NCBI GenBank assembly: GCA_038240835.1
Contig: JBBRGJ010000190.1
Span: forward strand, 1 to 6,101
Length of the DNA: 6,101 bases
Source of the DNA: JBAXTE01 sp038240835
GTDB taxonomy: Bacteria; Bacteroidota; Bacteroidia; Bacteroidales; WCHB1-69
Direction: 5' to 3'
The notes beneath the pieces were generated by a model. That model saw only the letters and a list, made by a program, of their open reading frames with translations, did not search any database and was not told where the DNA came from. Shown here in pieces: positions 4,830-6,101 of this stretch. Both the position numbers and the translations under genes were made by a program. Numbering within the stretch: position 1 is the stretch's first letter; each line of letters opens with the position of its first letter.

Positions 4830-5465
4830 ATGAAAAAAACCACATTATTATTCTCCGTATTGGCTATTGTAATAGCTTTTACCACTTCTTGTAAAAAAGA
4901 GGTAGACGATGCACAGAAAGTAGAAGCATTAAAAGACGTTACCATGTCCTTCGACAGCGTAGCTTTGAATCTTGCTTTACCAGAAGGTTCGTTAAGCGGA
5001 CAATCATTTGCGGATCTTCGTACTCAAAACCAAGATTTATTTTCTAATCTTGCAAATTACACCATTGGTTTTGCTACTTATTTAAAAGCAAACAATACCA
5101 AATCAAATGCTGCTGATGCAGCGTTTCAAGGTATGGGTGTTAACTTGATTATGAATAATCTGACAGATAGCCCAATTCAGACACTTACTGGACCGGTAAC
5201 TATTTTACAGAATGAAATAAAACCTGTAGTTATTACTGGAGGCATTAACCTATTGACACACAAGATGGTGGGTAAATATATTTTCCAACAAATGGTGGAT
5301 GGAAATGACCTAGCAACTAAAATTGCTCCTATTTTAAAATATCAAATCGGCGCATTGGCTGGTGATTTGAATTTGCCTGTAATCAACAAAGACATACCTA
5401 CTCGTGCTTCGGTAGAAACCAAGAACTTTTTAGGTGGATTGTTGTCCTCAGATTTACTAAACTAA
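4830..5465 (+). CDS. Lipoprotein of unknown function
   Basis: The 211-residue product starts with a lipoprotein signal: MKK, a hydrophobic core (about residues 5-17) and FTTSC with the lipidated Cys at 21. The mature N terminus CKKEVDD is charged and could affect sorting in Bacteroidota, but it is not a clear surface-export signal. The rest has no membrane segment and no motif I recognise; it alternates helical-looking stretches (KVEALKDVTMSFDSVALNL) with Asn/Thr-rich segments, and has no Cys after the lipobox. It should sit in the cell envelope facing the periplasm or surface. It begins 44 nt after sufD on the same strand but has its own -7 box and ends at a strong terminator, so a shared function with suf is not implied. 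The ATG at 4830 gives the complete signal peptide, which fixes the start. Confidence 0.88.
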   Translation: MKKTTLLFSVLAIVIAFTTSCKKEVDDAQKVEALKDVTMSFDSVALNLALPEGSLSGQSFADLRTQNQDLFSNLANYTIGFATYLKANNTKSNAADAAFQGMGVNLIMNNLTDSPIQTLTGPVTILQNEIKPVVITGGINLLTHKMVGKYIFQQMVDGNDLATKIAPILKYQIGALAGDLNLPVINKDIPTRASVETKNFLGGLLSSDLLN

Positions 5466-5482
5466 ACTATTTTTAATATTAA

Positions 5483-5519
5483 AAAAAGCGCTTCAGAATC
5501 AACTTCTGAAGCGCTTTTT
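5483..5519. terminator. Strong bidirectional terminator
   Basis: A perfect 16-bp stem (5483-5498 with 5504-5519) with core AGCGCTTCAGAA and a 5-nt loop (TCAAC) has seven A on its left edge and five T on its right. It can therefore stop transcription both of the lipoprotein gene (ending at 5465) and of the convergent outer-membrane gene (ending at 5540). Confidence 0.95.
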
Positions 5520-5539
5520 GTATGTAAAAGATCAACTTT

Positions 5540-6073
5540 TTATTTTCCTAATTTGAAACTAATGCCTGCATTAATTCCCAACCAAGTAGAGGTGTTATCC
5601 GAAAACACCATGTTGTATTTCAAATTTGCAATAAATGCTAAGTTGCTGTTGATGTCGTACATGATTCCACCTGTAGGAGCTAATCCTATGTAGCTTTCTG
5701 TAGAACTGCTTGATGAACCTAAAAAAGTGACTTTTGCTCTAAAAACATATAATCCCAAGTCCGCTCCAATATAAGGTTTGAAAGCACCTGAACCAAAAGA
5801 GAATTCAAATAAACCAGTTACAGGAATAACCCCAAAAGAGAATCCGTCGAAATCAGTTCCAAACGAAGAATAACCGACAGAGGCTCCTATTGCCATGTTG
5901 TCTGACAGATTATATTTACCAATGGCATTAAATCCGAAACCAGTATTATATGCATCGCCTAAATCGCCCATAGGTAGTGTAATTCCCACAGTGGCGCCAA
6001 TGTTCATTTGTGCTTTTGCACTAAATGTTACGATGCAAAATAATGCAATCGCTAAAATTTGTAATTTTCTCAT
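5540..6073 (-). CDS. Small outer-membrane beta-barrel protein
   Basis: The 177-residue product has an N-terminal Sec signal peptide (MRK, hydrophobic core to about residue 17, likely cut after Ala21 in SAKAQMN). The mature part consists of alternating short strands rich in Gly, aromatic and small residues: MNIGATVGITLPMGDL, FGFNAIGKYNL, MAIGASVGYSSF, GLFEFSFG, FKPYIGADLGLYVF, IGLAPTGGIMYDIN, LAFIANLKYNMVF and WLGINAGISFKLGK. The turns carry Asn/Asp/Gly and Ser runs, including SSSSS near residue 120. This is the pattern of the small eight-strand barrel families (OmpW/OmpX/opacity-like, often annotated 'outer membrane beta-barrel protein' or 'porin family'). The substrate or role is unknown. 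Only 28 bp upstream lie in the window, so its promoter cannot be judged; the leader is A-rich without Shine-Dalgarno. It converges on the lipoprotein gene across a shared terminator. Confidence 0.88.
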   Translation of the reverse strand: MRKLQILAIALFCIVTFSAKAQMNIGATVGITLPMGDLGDAYNTGFGFNAIGKYNLSDNMAIGASVGYSSFGTDFDGFSFGVIPVTGLFEFSFGSGAFKPYIGADLGLYVFRAKVTFLGSSSSSTESYIGLAPTGGIMYDINSNLAFIANLKYNMVFSDNTSTWLGINAGISFKLGK

Positions 6074-6101
6074 AATTTTGTTTTATTAATTGCCTACTCT
6101 T

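Overview
The window looks like chromosomal DNA from a member of the Bacteroidota, probably Flavobacteriia-like. Three things point there. The SufB, SufC and SufD proteins have the look of that phylum. Start codons sit behind A-rich leaders without Shine-Dalgarno sequences. Several upstream regions carry the phylum's promoter -7 box, TAnnTTTG. Genes are AT-rich and spacers are very AT-rich (about 18-25% GC where I counted). The species cannot be fixed from the sequence alone.

Layout. Positions 1-967 hold no long gene but are not empty. They contain a 73-bp imperfect palindrome (13-85) of a kind that looks dispersed; a GC-richer, strongly self-complementary block (about 143-275) that I read as a minus-strand structured RNA, possibly 6S-like; a strong hairpin terminator (349-379); a 26-codon minus-strand ORF for a one-helix membrane peptide (410-490) that this terminator would serve; an AT-rich stretch with nothing clear; and a doubtful 55-codon minus-strand ORF (648-815) on an island of higher GC. 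Positions 855-929 carry candidate promoter elements and a dyad upstream of the suf genes.

Positions 968-4785 encode sufB, sufC and sufD, the SufBC2D scaffold on which Fe-S clusters are assembled: SufB is the scaffold, SufC the ATPase, SufD the partner at the SufB-SufD interface. The catalytic and interface residues known from E. coli are all present. The sulfur-supplying genes sufS and sufE, and a carrier sufA, are not adjacent. The sufB-sufC gap is long (197 bp) and holds two related hairpins. SufD ends in an unusual Cys-rich tail (CxxCxxxC).

Positions 4830-5465 encode a lipoprotein of unknown function, apparently with its own promoter. A strong bidirectional terminator (5483-5519) separates it from a convergent minus-strand gene (5540-6073) for a small outer-membrane beta-barrel protein. 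These two envelope genes have no visible link to Fe-S assembly. I see no mobile element, CRISPR array or tRNA/rRNA gene.
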